DNA from: Typhlomys cinereus
Lineage: Eukaryota; Chordata; Mammalia; Rodentia; Platacanthomyidae
NCBI GenBank assembly: GCA_023101885.1
Contig: JALPQD010000408.1
Span: forward strand, 1,293,019 to 1,357,018
Direction: 5' to 3'
Length of the DNA: 64,000 bases
Shown in pieces: positions 33,456 through 44,849 of the stretch (positions are counted from its first letter, which is position 1; every line of letters starts with the position of its first letter). Under the pieces are notes generated by a model that saw nothing but the letters and a program-made list of their open reading frames with translations, was not told the origin of the DNA and did no database searches. The translations under genes were made by a program, and so were the position numbers.

Positions 33456-33650
33456 ATGAATAAAGCTATTAAATCAAACTATCCTTATCTTCAAAGGATA
33501 GAGCAGATTTCTCCAGGTGGGGGAGTCCTTTGTAGAGCTCCCCAAGCCCGGGGCTTGGCGTAGGTGGCTGTTGCCTAAGGAATTCACTTAATTCTTCATT
33601 GTTCTTGCCACTCCGGGCATTACTCATGTGATATCCATATTTTTCTACTT

Positions 33651-34168
33651 GCTTTGAACTTCTTTTTTTATTTTAATATTTTTTATTAAGGTCTATAAAA
33701 ATATCCATAAAGACAAACACTAGCGCAATGATACCTGCCCTAATATGAAGAATTTTCTTTCACAGCATTGTTCCCTGCACAATGGCCTTGGAATCGCAGG
33801 AGGCAGCCATGCCACAGCATTTCCTCTTTTTTATCACCCGCTGCAGGATTTCTGAATCAATATCCCTGCCTTGGTCTTCTCATTTATAAGTCAAGTTCAT
33901 TTTCAATCCATTGTTTAGAGGGAGCGAATTTTTTTCTTTTCCACGAAGAGGACTTTTTTGTTCACAATTGGATCATAATGCAGAAGAGTCAGTTTCTCTC
34001 GAAGACGGCTTCTTTTGGTGTTGAAGGAGAAACCTGTCCCAGCTTGGCTCACGAGTTTCACCAGAATGGTTTTGGACTTGCTCTTGGCCAAGGAGACTGC
34101 AGAGAGCAACATGGTGCTCGCGGCCGTATCCTTGCCGTGACCTGCCACAGGGCCGCTTTGAACTTCTT
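33651..34168 (-). mobile_element. L1-mediated retrocopy of MRPL33 mRNA
   Basis: The insertion (33665-34154) is flanked by a perfect 14-bp target duplication GCTTTGAACTTCTT at 33651-33664 and 34155-34168. On the minus strand it runs from a short 5' UTR (about 42 nt) through the ORF and a 3' UTR of about 250 nt to AATAAA signals (plus-strand TTTATT at 33682-33687 and 33667-33672) and a short poly(A). The absence of introns, terminal A tract and duplication are the three marks of L1 retroposition. It lies about 200 bp from an LTR that could lend promoter activity, though that LTR points the other way. Confidence 0.93.
33915..34112 (-). pseudogene. MRPL33: Intact intronless MRPL33 (bL33m) retro-ORF
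   Basis: A 65-codon ORF starts at ATG (34110-34112) and ends at a stop (33915-33917). It reads as mitochondrial large-subunit ribosomal protein bL33m: an [20 protein letters not shown] segment, [19 protein letters not shown], and the C-terminus [13 protein letters not shown]. The length equals the usual 65 residues, with no frameshift or premature stop. The parent protein binds 23S/16S-type mitochondrial rRNA in the mitoribosome large subunit. The frame stays open upstream to 34337, but those codons lie partly outside the inserted copy and are not part of the protein. Expression is unknown. It may be a young processed pseudogene or a functional retrogene; the real multi-exon gene would be elsewhere. 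Confidence 0.93.
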
Positions 34169-34639
34169 GGATGGAGGGAGCCAAGGTCTGTTCTTCATGG
34201 TGTCCCCGTTGACAAGTAGCCAGAGACCTTCTGGCAGTTGGTACTGAGGGGCGAGGGTGAAATGGGAGGCATGCCACAGGGACAGACAACTGATGGTGAC
34301 TTATAAAGGGGAGCAAAGTCGAGTGTGGAACCCACACATGAGTGATGACTCGGTTATCTTAGGGTCACTCTCCTGCCCACAAGTATAAAGTGAGTCTCGT
34401 GGAAACAGCGTCTCCCTGCTGGAGACCTGACTTGGGACTCTAGATTGCTCAAAGCTGACATCTGGCCTTCAGGATTGTGATGGTGAGGCGGAATAGAAAG
34501 GCAGGAAGAGGTACAGGGACCTGGGAGAGAAAGTGGGAAAAAAGGTGAGGAAGCTTCAGGCATGATGAAAAAGACCACACTGCTCACTTAGGTCAAATGG
34601 TGATAACTTCGAGTCTTTTTTAACATTAATTCTGTTTCT
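34169..34639. other. No gene recognised
   Basis: Unique-looking DNA flanking the retrocopy. Confidence 0.4.
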
Positions 34640-34999
34640 TTTTTAAGGATTTATTTATTTAAGAAAAGATTTATTTACTTATTTATCTGTCATCAGTCTA
34701 TCTATATCTGTCTATCTATCATCTATCCCTCTATCTATCAATCATGTGTCTGTGTGTATCTATGTGTATCAGAGGGTACTTTGTGCCTATGGAGGCCTAG
34801 GGGTGACTTCAGGAGCCACCCTGGATTGATCTACCTCCTCTTTGTTTTGCTCTGGAGTTTCCCAGACTCTGCCTTCCAGGACCAGAAGTATAGGCTGCTG
34901 CCATTTCTTCCTGGCTTCTTAACATGGGATCTGAGATTTGAACTCAGGATCTTCTGTTTGTGAGGCAGAAGCTTAACCCCTGAGCCATGTTTCTGGCCC
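34640..34999 (-). mobile_element. B2-like SINE (main family), long tail
   Basis: The tail is unusual: TTTATTTA repeats followed by TCTA/TCTG repeats (34687-34745) in place of a long TG run. The body and antisense head are standard. Confidence 0.85.
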
Positions 35000-35345
35000 T
35001 CCCTCTTCTTCTCAAACCTAAACAGCATTCCTCAAAAAGCCACCCTACAACTTTGCTTACCTAAGGAAATTGTTTAACTTTAAATCTTATCCTAAGCTAT
35101 GTTAACAGTTTTCTTTTTGGCAACCTTTGGAGAAGTAACTTGAGAGCCCCTATGATCCTGCATGTATCTATTATAAAGACACCCTAATTATGACTATTCC
35201 TTGGGAAACTCACGCTTGTCTCTCCCTCCCTCCCTTTTAATAAGTCAAATTTTCCTTCATATTTGGTTTTACCTGAAATTCATTTCTTTGTCAAAGTCAT
35301 AAATCTTGGTTCTGCCAGGTGCGGGTCTCCGAAAAGGACCCACCC
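35000..35345 (+). mobile_element. Possible ERV LTR
   Basis: A TATAAAGACACC box near 35171, a TTTTAATAAGTC signal near 35236 and a GTCTCC-rich end give an LTR-like layout. No duplicate or family match is found in the window. Confidence 0.3.
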
Positions 35346-35667
35346 AGACATCAGATGGCCGCTGGTGTGGTGTGGAGTTGTGCCCTCTGAACAGATGTCA
35401 ATGTCATAAGTGAGGCAACACCCTTTTCGGAAACTTCTAGTATGCACTGGAAGACATGAAGTCTAGAGACATTGGGGGAGGGGGTGCATTTAGCACTCAC
35501 ACTCAGGGGTGCTGTCAATACTTACAGTCCCGGCCACAACTACCCCACACAGGCACTGGAGACCGTGATCTTTGAAAGACTCTAAAATACAGGGGATTCA
35601 GGCATTAACCTGCATTTCTAGAGGGATCTTATGTTCCCTTTTCTTCCTCCTCCTCCTCCTTCATCAT
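35346..35667. other. No gene recognised
   Basis: Unique-looking sequence between the LTR-like block and a SINE. Confidence 0.35.
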
Positions 35668-35904
35668 CTCTGTGTGTGTAAAAGAGGGCACTCGAGTGTG
35701 TGCCTTTGGAGACCCAAGGGTGGCATCCAGAATCAGCCTGGATTGCTCCACCTCCTTACCGCTTTGCTCTACGGTTTCCCAGAACCCAGGACTGGAAGTA
35801 CAGGCCATTTCTGCTCAGCTTTTAAAGGTGGGATCTAGGGTCCAACTCAGGTCCTTGTGCTTGGGAAGCAAAGGCTTTAATCCCCGAGCCAATCTTCCCA
35901 GTCC
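35668..35904 (-). mobile_element. B2-like SINE (main family), diverged
   Basis: Short TG tail, AGAGGGCACTCGAGTGTGTGCC, a body with small deletions and a head ending AATCTTCCCAGTCC. Confidence 0.8.
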
Positions 35905-37458
35905 TGTTCCTTTATTCTTATTGGAAAGGGCACCAAACATGACCTTCTCATTTTTTCCGTTTCCAAGTGACGGTTTGGACTTGAGGGACTTGAGGCGAAT
36001 AAGTGGGAGCCATTTCCTGCTTACTAGCAGTAGCATTTGCCCCTCACACACCCAGGACATTGGTGTCTGCTCCCTTCTGTAGACCAGCATCTCCAGGGCT
36101 GGCCTTGCACCGTGGGACCCACATGCTCCCTGCTTGGGGGGCACTGTGTTTCTTCATAGGAACGTGCCCGCCAGCTGAAAAGGCTTTGCTTTTCTCCCTC
36201 GTTCTTCTCTTCCTCCTTCTCTTCTTACCAGTATGTCTAAAATAGGATCTCTGCGTCCTTCTCTGTCAGCTCACCCGTGTCGCCCTCCCTGCCTGCGCGA
36301 GTCCCTGAGCGGGTGCTGAACATCTGTTCCATGAGTTAGTTGCCCGTGTGTTTTCCTGGCTGCTTCCACCAGGGTGCTCGGGGACACGCTGTTCATCTAT
36401 TTTCAACAAATGGCGACTCGGAAGACGCAAGCAGAGCTCACTTCAAAGCGCTTTGATATCAGCGAAAAGTATTGATGTTTGAAGGGGATTCTCATAACCC
36501 GAAAACATGCCAGCGGCGAGCTCAGATCACACCTTCTTGCAGGCATCTTTCTGGGGCCCGAGCAAAGGAGTCGCGCCCTCGTCCTGGTGCAGTAAATGAA
36601 ACCTCAGGGAAAGCCGAGCTCCAGAGAGCGTGAAAAAGCCTTGCTGGCAGGCGATGCGGCCTAGAGCCTTTCAAAATAGCCATTGTCCAGAGTAGATCGC
36701 GCACTAATCAGGGCCCATGTGCAAGGTCAAGGTCGGAGCTGAGAGAAGGCCAAGTAATGGTCAATCAGGAGAAACTTGGATGGCACAGGAGGGAAGCAGG
36801 TCACGGGAGGGACCCGCTCAGCCTCCAGCATGCCCGCTGATTTTACCAATCCATGTGGGCACTCTCCTCCTTTGAAGACTTCAGCTTGTCAACATGGAGA
36901 TGCCTCCGTGGGAAAGGCAGGAAACCTCTCCTCACGTTGCACATAGCAGCTGCGATAGTGCTGATCTGCCTTCCACCTCAGTGATTTGCCGTCTTAGGAC
37001 ATTGCCCTCTTGCTCAGTAGGCACAGTGCCCACACTTAAATTAGAGAGGCAGAAAGGGAAGGCTCCTGTCTTTCCAGCTCATCCTTAAGAAAGCTGCAAA
37101 TTTACCTTTCCTTCATTTTAAATTGCCCAGGCCTAAGTGAAAAAGAATCTGGGAGATGTGGCCTTTGACTGGCTTGATGTCCCAATGGAAGATTCTAGAC
37201 TAGGAGAGAAGAGGAGAGGGCACCTCAGGAGTGGACCTTCTTCCACTGATTGGAAGAAGTTATGCAAAGGCTGTGAAAATCCAGTGGAAGCTCCCTTAGG
37301 ATTGCTCAGGAAGCAAATCCAGTGGCCATGGCTAGACTGTTTACAAAGTCCTTGTAGAGCAAGAAGTTGGATAGAATTTGATTTAAAACAAGGAAAAAAA
37401 AAAAAAAGACCTGTGGATACTGATTCTTACAAAAGCATTTAGGCCAGTGATAGTAAAT

Positions 37459-37459
<1 letters not shown>
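35905..37459. other. No gene; partly GC-rich
   Basis: 36.25-36.75 kb has more CpG than average (for example CCTGCGCGAGTCCCTGAGCG) but no island-like run. No exon could be supported. Confidence 0.35.
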
Positions 37460-37499
<40 letters not shown>

Positions 37500-37642
37500 C
37501 TTTGCTTTGAGACAGCATTTCACACCATAGTCTAGGCTGGCCTGTAATTTACTATGTAAGCCAAGCTGACCTTGAACTCATGACAATGCTCCTGCTGCAG
37601 TCTCCCCAGTGCTGGGGTTAGAAGTACGAGCCATCATAAATG
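37460..37642 (-). mobile_element. B1 SINE, antisense, beside (TG)n
   Basis: A (TG)18 run (37461-37497) is followed by antisense B1: TTTGAGACAGCATTTCACACC, TCTAGGCTGGCCTGTAATTTACTATGTAAGCC, GACCTTGAACTCATGACAAT and CCCCAGTGCTGGGGTTAGAA. Confidence 0.8.
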
Positions 37643-38479
37643 GAAAAATCACAGCTCTTACCTCAAAGGGATAAGAGGTACTTTATTCTGGAGCCAAATA
37701 CGAGTGACCATGGCCCGGGGGCACAGATTTAAGTTGCTCCAACTCCATGTGCAACTGGTAACAGTTTCTTAGGGCTTTACAATCACAGAATCAAAGAAAG
37801 CCGAAAGTCAAGACACTTTTCAAATACATTGGTGGAAATATCAGGTAGGTGGGTTACAATAAAACAGGGAGATGTCTGCTATGGGATATAGATGCTATCT
37901 AATGACATTTTGGCCTTTCGGTTGGTGGAAACCAGGGGTTTGCTTGTAGGTTCCAAAGAATGCATCCAACAGTCACCAGGTGCTAGGTGACATACAGAAG
38001 AGGGCAATAGGTAGCAATTAAGGGGACTTGGCAACAGTCCAGATCCCTCTACTTCACTGAGGTTCTAGTCAGTTGATCAGCCTTGCAGATGCAACAGCTT
38101 CTTGCATCACAGTCACCATTCTTGACTGCGTGAGGTATACCGTCAACGCCATGAAACATTACAAAGTTTGCAATTTTCAGATTTCTCTTGGACTGTTACA
38201 TCCACCAAAGAGTTCCTTAATTAGAATTCTGCTTCCGGCTTCTATTATTAATCATTTACAATTATCAACAGAGCAAAGCTTGTGTGGGGTACAAGTGAAG
38301 GAATACTAGAAGAGAAGCTCTGGAAATAATCATTTTCAACAGGCATTTCTCCATCCCATGCATAATTCCTAAATGCTGCCTGGTGCATAGTGAGGTTGCA
38401 AGGGCAGGACAGGTCTGTTCTTCAGAATGATATACCCCAAAAGCTCCGTAACAAAACACCTGTGTGTCAGCTAAGACAA
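37643..38479. other. No gene recognised
   Basis: Unique-looking sequence with no coding signal. Confidence 0.4.
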
Positions 38480-39110
38480 TCACTCATTCATTAAACAAAT
38501 ATTTACCGAGCCATTGAGTCACACTCATGTTATTGAGCAGGAGCTGGGGAGAACTGACAAATTTGATGAGAGAAATTCCCGTTCTCTCAAGGTTATTGCA
38601 GTGTGAGAAGCAAGGCGGGGAAGAAGTGAATGAAGCACGGGAACTGACTGGATGCTCAATGTCGGTGAGCATTGTGAAATCCAACGGAGTGGTGACAGAG
38701 GAGGGGAGGGGAAAGACCACAAGGGCATGTCTGAGGTGAGGGTACTTTAAGCTGGAAATGATGGGGTATGAAGCAGTCAGTTTCTCGAGGAGACCAGGGG
38801 AAAGTTGCCGTGCATGCCAGTAGGCAGCGAGAAGAGGAACGCGGTGTGGGGCTGAGAAGCCTGTTCCCAGGGAGATTCTGAGAGGAGGTGGAGCTGGGCA
38901 GGTGAGGGACAGGTGAGGCTTGACGTTGAGAGGTGCGGCTGGAAGGCACATTTTAACTTCACAGCAAGTGACCTGTGGAGGCTTTGAGCAGTGTGTTGTT
39001 CCAGGGCGGGAGAGGTGGGGAAAGTTCTAGAAAGGCCAGAGAGCTCGAGTTGCTGCGTGGCCCCTTGACAGCAGAGAAACATGATCAAAGTGTGGTTTTA
39101 AGCAGATTTT
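38480..39110 (-). mobile_element. L2-like LINE relic
   Basis: ATTCATTAAACAAATATTTACCGAG at the left is the reverse of an L2 3' end. It is followed by a diverged antisense L2 layout, including TTTGAGCAGTGTGTTG and AGGCGGGAGAGG-type words at the right. The long minus-strand ORFs are chance frames through this relic. Confidence 0.45.
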
Positions 39111-39849
39111 TTTCTGAACTAGCACAGTGTCTCCTGGCTTGGCACCGCTGGTATTTGGGCTGCACACGTCCTGGTTGTAGACTGCAGGCGGCTGAATAGA
39201 ACCCCTGTCTCCGGTTGCCAGCACCTACACCCCATCTGCTAGATACTGCCCAGTGTTGCTCAGGGGCAAAATTAATTCTGGTTCAGAACCAGTGAGTTTC
39301 TAAAATACTGTTTAGTTTACTTTTATGTTTCTGTCCTGAAAATGCAGATCTTTCGACCTAAAGTGTCTCGTAGAAGAACTCACTGTCTTTCCCTAAGATT
39401 ATGTGGATTTGGCACTGGTAATTTTTAAATATTTAAGGAAACCTTTATTTTAGTTACTGGATATTATTGGATCCCCGTTTAAGATGAGTTGACATATATC
39501 TATGTAAATGAACTTTATCTGCTCTGCAAAGAGGTTTGAAAGCCCTCAGGGATTTTTCTTGTATCCCTCCTGATGTTTTCCTGCTCTCTTGATAAGCCCA
39601 GCATAGAAGGAAGGAACCTTCTTCTGTTAAGGAGGTCTGTGCAGTGTGCTCGAAAAAACAAAAAACAAAACAAAACAAAAACTAAGGAAAATTGTTTTGA
39701 AATTTTGGTGAGGGCATTAAATTTAAATTAGCCTTATGGAATTACACATGAACCCCTCCAAAATTTAGCTCTGTCCTTCCATGCTTTCCTTCCCTTCCAG
39801 GTAATATTTGAAAATGATGCAAGCAAATATGAAAACATCAAAGAAAATG
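39111..39849. other. No gene recognised
   Basis: AT-rich unique-looking sequence. Confidence 0.4.
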
Positions 39850-40112
39850 TGTTTTTCTTTGTGTGTATTGAGTGTGTGTACAAGAAGGCACTTAAGTGCG
39901 TGTGCTGTGGAGGCCCAAGAATGACCTCAGGAATCATCCCTGGATTGCTCTGCCTCCTTATTACTTTGCTCTGGGGTTTTCCAGGCTCTGCCTTCCAGGA
40001 CTAGATTGCAGGTCACCACCATGTTTGCCTGACGTTTTATTATTTGGGATCTGGGGATCAACTTTAAGTCCTTTTACTTTCAAGACAAAGGGTTGAGGCA
40101 TCTCTCCAGCCC
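39850..40112 (-). mobile_element. B2-like SINE (main family) with target duplication
   Basis: TG-poor tail, diverged body, head ending CCAGCCC. AAGAAAATG flanks it (39841-39849 and 40113-40121). Confidence 0.83.
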
Positions 40113-40132
40113 AAGAAAATGCTTTAAAATGT

Positions 40133-40245
40133 CTTATTCTTCTCCCCTTCCTCCTCCTCCTCCTCCTTCTCCTCCTTCTCCTTCTTCTCCTTCTCTTCCT
40201 TTTCCTTCTTCTCCTCCTTCTCTTCATCTTTTCTTTTTTCTGTTT
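40133..40245. repeat. Polypyrimidine CCT/CTT tract
   Basis: About 110 nearly uninterrupted C and T bases with CTCCTCCTC and CTTCTC units. The complementary reading is an Arg/Lys-only ORF, which is not a gene. Confidence 0.95.
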
Positions 40246-40249
40246 GTGG

Positions 40250-40395
40250 GTTGATGAGAGAACTCAGTGGCTAAGATGCCTGCTTGGAAACCTGGCAACC
40301 TGAGATCATTCCCCAGAAGCCCACATAGTACTTATGAGACTTTCTCTCTCCTCTGTTCCCTCCCCTGCTTTTTTCCCTCTGAAATAGATAAATCG
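40250..40395 (+). mobile_element. B2/B3-like SINE head fragment
   Basis: GATGAGAGAACTCAGTGGCTAAG and CAACCTGAGATCATTCCCCAGAAGCCC show a degenerate sense tRNA-like head. Confidence 0.5.
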
Positions 40396-41439
40396 ACAAA
40401 ATACATAAAAACTATTTTCCTATGCTTTTTATATTTGTTTTTTATTTATACATTTACTTTTTTGTATTCCAGTCGTCTTGAATCCTCGATCCTCATACCT
40501 TTGCCTTTGGAGTGCTGGAATTGCATATGTGCATTACTATGACCAGCTTTCTGTCCTTTAAGTCATGTCTTCCCACATTCATGCACTCTTTTTCTTCTTC
40601 ATTTTTTTTTTAAATGACCTGATGCCCACATTCACATGAGCAGGGGACCATCCACTTGAATGTGGGAAACCTGAAGAAAAATTAATGTCCCCTTTCCACA
40701 GCAAACCAAGACTGCCTACAGCTCCTTGGCTGGAGGTGGCACCATCTGAGCCTCCCCTATCCATGCTGGAATATTGACTGGTTTGACTTATTACTGGTCT
40801 TGAGCAGGTGGACAACATTTACAATGGTTTCATTTGTACAACAGCCATGTCACATCTAGAAGACAGTGTTTCATAGCATTCATCTCCATCCTCTGATTCC
40901 TTCTACCTCCTCTTCGGTAATGTTCCCTGAGCTCAGAGGGGATGCTGTGGGCATCCTGTTTATTGCTGAGTGTGCCACAGTCATTTGTTCTCAACATCTT
41001 CCACAAGCCATGAGTCTCTGCCTGGAGAAGCTTCTTTGATCAAGGTTATGGACAGCACTAGTCATGAGTGTAAACATAAATAACCCAGAGGAAGTTTGAC
41101 AGGCCCAGCTTACAATATGGAAGAAGTAGGTTCACCCTTCCTGCCTAGAATCTCCCCAGCCATGGACCTTGACCAAGTTCACAGTACTGGGCATGAGCCC
41201 CACCCATAAAGTTCATTTCAGGTCCAATCAGAACTCAGTGGTTGCCCTCGTAACAGTAGTGCCACGATTGTACCATTAGTGTTGATCGCATTAGCATTGT
41301 AGCATACTGGGGAGGACGGGAACGGACTTTTCTCCCTTCCCAACCTCATTGCCCTTATAACGACTTTCAGCACTGCGAAGGCTGGTCAGTAGGGAAGACT
41401 CTTCCAGCTCGGTGTCCCTATGATTTCTTTTCCACTGTG
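40396..41439. other. No gene recognised
   Basis: AT-rich then mixed sequence, no supported gene. Confidence 0.4.
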
Positions 41440-41581
41440 TCATTATTTATTTATTTTTGACAGGATCTTGTATCCCATTCAAGTTTTGCAGCTGAGCTGG
41501 GTGTCCAATGAGCCCAAGGGATCTGCCTGTCTTATGTTTGCTAGGCAATGCTTTGCCAACAGAGCCATCTCCTCAGCCCTG
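41440..41581 (-). mobile_element. B3-like SINE remnant
   Basis: GACAGGATCTTGTATCCCATTC, CTGAGCTGGGTGTCCAATGAGCC and head ACAGAGCCATCTCCTCAGCCC. Confidence 0.5.
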
Positions 41582-42744
41582 CTTTAACTATTTAGTTAAC
41601 ATTCGAGCTTGTTATTTCCCATGCTTACAGCCTGCTTTTCAGAGAGCATGTTAACTTCTGGCAAAAGGTTAGCCTCCACCCCACGCTTCTCCATTCTAGG
41701 ACAGGCTTACACACAACTATTTAGAACTCGCCTTCCAAACACACACACACGCACGCACGCATGCACGCAATCACAACCACCACCACCATCACCACAAACA
41801 AGACAAAAGCAAACAAAAACCATAGTCAAGAGTTCTGTGCTACAAATCAGATCCCTACCAGAAATCCATCTAAGGCAGTCATGCTTAAACAAGGCTGAAA
41901 GTTGAGTGCTCTCTGGGTAAGGGAGTAATTGACCCTCAATTTTCTAAAGGATTACGATCAGGACTTCCTTAGATATCACAACCCAAAATGAAAAGAGCAA
42001 GGGGGAGAATTTGGATCAGACCCTTGAAAGAAATATTGGGAGTTGATGGACTGTGGGTGTGGGAATGGGAGGGAGCAGGGAGGAGAGCAAAGGAGTGGAG
42101 AGAGGAGGGCAAGGGAGGAGAAAGAGCAGCTGAATCCTTTCAGAAAGATGTAGAAATGATCCTAATTTACCATGTACAAAACCAAAGAAGAATGCTTATG
42201 CAACATTTTTAATGACAGTATTGCTGTCGTAATAATAGTGATCATGTCTCTCAATGCAGATAGGGTGGCGAGGTCTGTCTTGCCAGCCACATCCTCTCCA
42301 GGGATGAAGAGGGTAGCCTGGGAGGTCTGAGAGTTTTCATTGATGATCCTACAAATATTCAATTTCTTATAAAATAAGCTTCTTGAATTGACTGGAAGAT
42401 ATAGGCATTTGCTCCCTCCTGGAGCTGTGTCTTTTCTTCTTCCTAGGTTTATTTTTCTGCTGTTGAAGGGGGCTAGACATTTGCTTGACTTGGTCTTTAG
42501 CCAAAGTAAATGATTTGCACACATGATTTTCGAGGGGGGAAAGAAGTGAATGTATCGCTTGTCAAGAGAACAACTGAGAAATTCATCGAGATTTTCAGGG
42601 GAGGGAGAAGGGTGTTGGGTTGGAGCAAATGATCTCAGGCAGCCAGAGAGCAAACACTGCCTACTGCTGTGGAGACATTGGCTTCATTCAAGAAATGTGT
42701 GTTCAGTATCTAACTGTGGCAGACAGGGATATGGAAATAATTTT
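41582..42744. other. No gene; AC/ACC and G-rich simple stretches
   Basis: An (AC)/(GCAC)/(CCA) low-complexity run lies near 41738-41800 and a purine-rich run near 42050-42130. No coding signal. Confidence 0.4.
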
Positions 42745-43107
42745 TTTTTGCATGTGTCTGTGTGTGGTGTGTATGCATGTTTGGATATGTGGGCACATGT
42801 GTGTGGGTATGTGTGCAGATGTGTGCGTGTGGAGGCACAAGGTTGACACTGGCTATCTTCTTCAATCCCTCTCTACTTTTATTATTTAAAGCAGGGCTTC
42901 TCAAGTGAGCCCAGACCCTGATGATCAACTGGGTTAGCTCGCCAGCCTGCCTTGGGAAGTCTTTGCTCTTCCTGTCTTTGCCTCTCTGATGCTGGGATTA
43001 CAAGCAAAGCCACATCTGTCCAACTTTGACGTGGTTTCTGGGGATCTGAATTCTAGTCCTCATGCTTGGGACATAAGTGTCTTATCTACCGAACTGTTTC
43101 CCTGGCC
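42745..43107 (-). mobile_element. B3-like SINE, long
   Basis: TG/CATG tail, GGCTTCTCAAGTGAGCCCAGACC, GGGTTAGCTCGCCAGCCTGCC, GATGCTGGGATTACAAGC and the antisense head TCTTATCTACCGAACTGTTTCC. Same layout as 3900 and 53305. Confidence 0.6.
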
Positions 43108-43249
43108 TTGGGAATAATTTCTTTAAGAGATCTATTGTTTAATAGGAAGGATGATGATTAAATCACTCACTTATTTATTCATTTATCAAATTGTTACTTT
43201 TGTGTGTCAGAGCTGATTCTCTACCCTCAGGGTGCAAACAAGAGCAAAG

Positions 43250-43480
43250 CAGGGTTGGGGAGCTATCTCAGTCAGCAAAGGGCTTACTGTGCAAGTTCGA
43301 GGACTTGAATTTGATCTCCGGAACTCACATAAAAACGCGGAGCATAGGTGTGTACACTTTCAATCCCTGCATTGGACAGGCAGAGACAGGCAGCTTCCTG
43401 GGGCTTCACTGATCAGACAGCCTGGTCTATTGGAAAGCAAAGTGCATGAAGACCCCACTCTCTCGGGAAGTAACAGAAGG
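43250..43480 (+). mobile_element. B3-like SINE, sense
   Basis: GGTTGGGGAGCTATCTCAGTCAGC, GACTTGAATTTGATCTCCGGAACTCACAT and the GATCAGACAGCCTGGTCTATTGG body. Confidence 0.6.
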
Positions 43481-43936
43481 ACCAGGAGGGCTGGGTGGAG
43501 GATACTTCATTCTGCCTGGAGGGGATGGTACAGTTTTCTTAACACTTAAAAACTGGGAAGGTGCTGGGGGATGATCGGCGGCTCCTATGCTTCAATCCCC
43601 TCTTCATCTGCCCAGCTCAGAGCCCCCAATGTGCCTCTTGCCAAGCCAAATAATCTTGACCTTCTCCTCTTTCCCCTGCTTGGGGTCGAGTGTCCATCAA
43701 CATGACTGGAGCAGAAGCCTGTCTCTATGCACTTTGCCGTTTGCATTTCTTCAGGACTTTGTGGAGCAGAAATTTAAAGTTTCCATGTTCCCACACAGAG
43801 TCTGTAGATGGGGGGACAGTGAGGGAAGTGACATGGGACATGGAAGGGCAGGAAGGGGAAGACATGACACTTCTGAGCTTCTCATAGGGTTTCTTCTTTA
43901 GGTCTTCAGCTACCCTCAGTCTGAAGCTCAGGTAGG
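43481..43936. other. No gene recognised
   Basis: Unique-looking sequence. Confidence 0.4.
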
Positions 43937-44354
43937 GTAATAGTTAAGCACAGGTGTCAACTTCACTGTTGAGGGTTTGAGCTCTGGGCACAGTTGTAGA
44001 GAGATGATGGTTGAGTTAAGCCTAGAGCAACCTGAAGGAGATTGTCTAGCCGATGGGGAAGACCCAGCCCATGGTGGGTGGGATTAGGCCCTGGATAAAT
44101 CACGGAGAGCTGGTTGAGTTGGCATCCTTCTGTTCACTTGGCCAGACATACTGGTCTGGCAAGTAAGGATCATCCGTCTCTCAGCCGTTATGCAGTGATG
44201 GTGTGGCCAGTTCCCTTGGCCCTGGTGTTGGTGCGTGCTCTCCCGTCAAGCTGGACTAAAAACTGTAAACCAGAAATTGTAAGAGAATAAACCCCTTGTT
44301 CCCTTAAGCTGTTTGATGGTCATTTATCAGCAACCATGCAGGTGGACTGCAACA
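43937..44354 (+). mobile_element. LTR, local three-copy family (copy 1)
   Basis: ACAGGTGTCAACTTCACTG start, GTGGGTGGGATTAGGCCCTG, TGGTGTGGCCAGTTCCCTTGG, AATAAACCCCTTGTTCCCTTAAGC and the TTTATCAGCAACCATGCAGG end. It is collinear and highly similar to 49132-49563. The AATAAA polyadenylation signal is intact. Confidence 0.75.
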
Positions 44355-44478
44355 GGTAGCATCCCCAGCTCAGCTGGGTTTCCAGTTTTTAAGTGTGGCG
44401 CTCCGTAGAGACAGCCAAAGCAAAGATACAGACCAATGGACCTAGATGTAAACCCACATAATCATGGTGACCTCATTT

Positions 44479-44522
44479 AAAATTTTTTTTTAAGTTTTTG
44501 TGTGTGTGTGTTTCTGTGTGTA

Positions 44523-44558
<36 letters not shown>

Positions 44559-44834
44559 TGTGTGTGTGTGTGTGTGTGTGCTTATTTCTATGTGTGTGTC
44601 TGTGCGAAGTAAAGGGCATTATGAGTGCCTGTGGTGGTTCCAGGGTGACTTTGGGAATCACCCTGGATTGTGCTTATTTCCTCTTTGCCTTTACTCTGGA
44701 GTTTCCTAGACTCTGCTTTCCAGGGTAGAAGTGTAGCCACTGCCATTTCTGTCTGGCATGTTTACATGGAACTCAGGACCTTCTGCTGAAAAGAGGTAGA
44801 GGATTAATCACTGAGTCATCTCTCCAATCTGGCA
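44479..44834 (-). mobile_element. B2-like SINE (main family) with target duplication
   Basis: A complex TG/GA/TG tail (44500-44606), standard body and decayed head. ACCTCATTT flanks it (44470-44478 and 44835-44843). Confidence 0.85.
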
Positions 44835-44849
44835 ACCTCATTTTTAGAT

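Noticed and set aside
38484..38951. 155-codon minus-strand Pro/Leu/Ser-rich ORF
   Set aside because: It lies in an L2-like relic, with overlapping frames of similar length; chance.
39961..40227. Arg/Lys-rich 'basic protein' ORF
   Set aside because: It is the complement of the CCT/CTT polypyrimidine tract and SINE.
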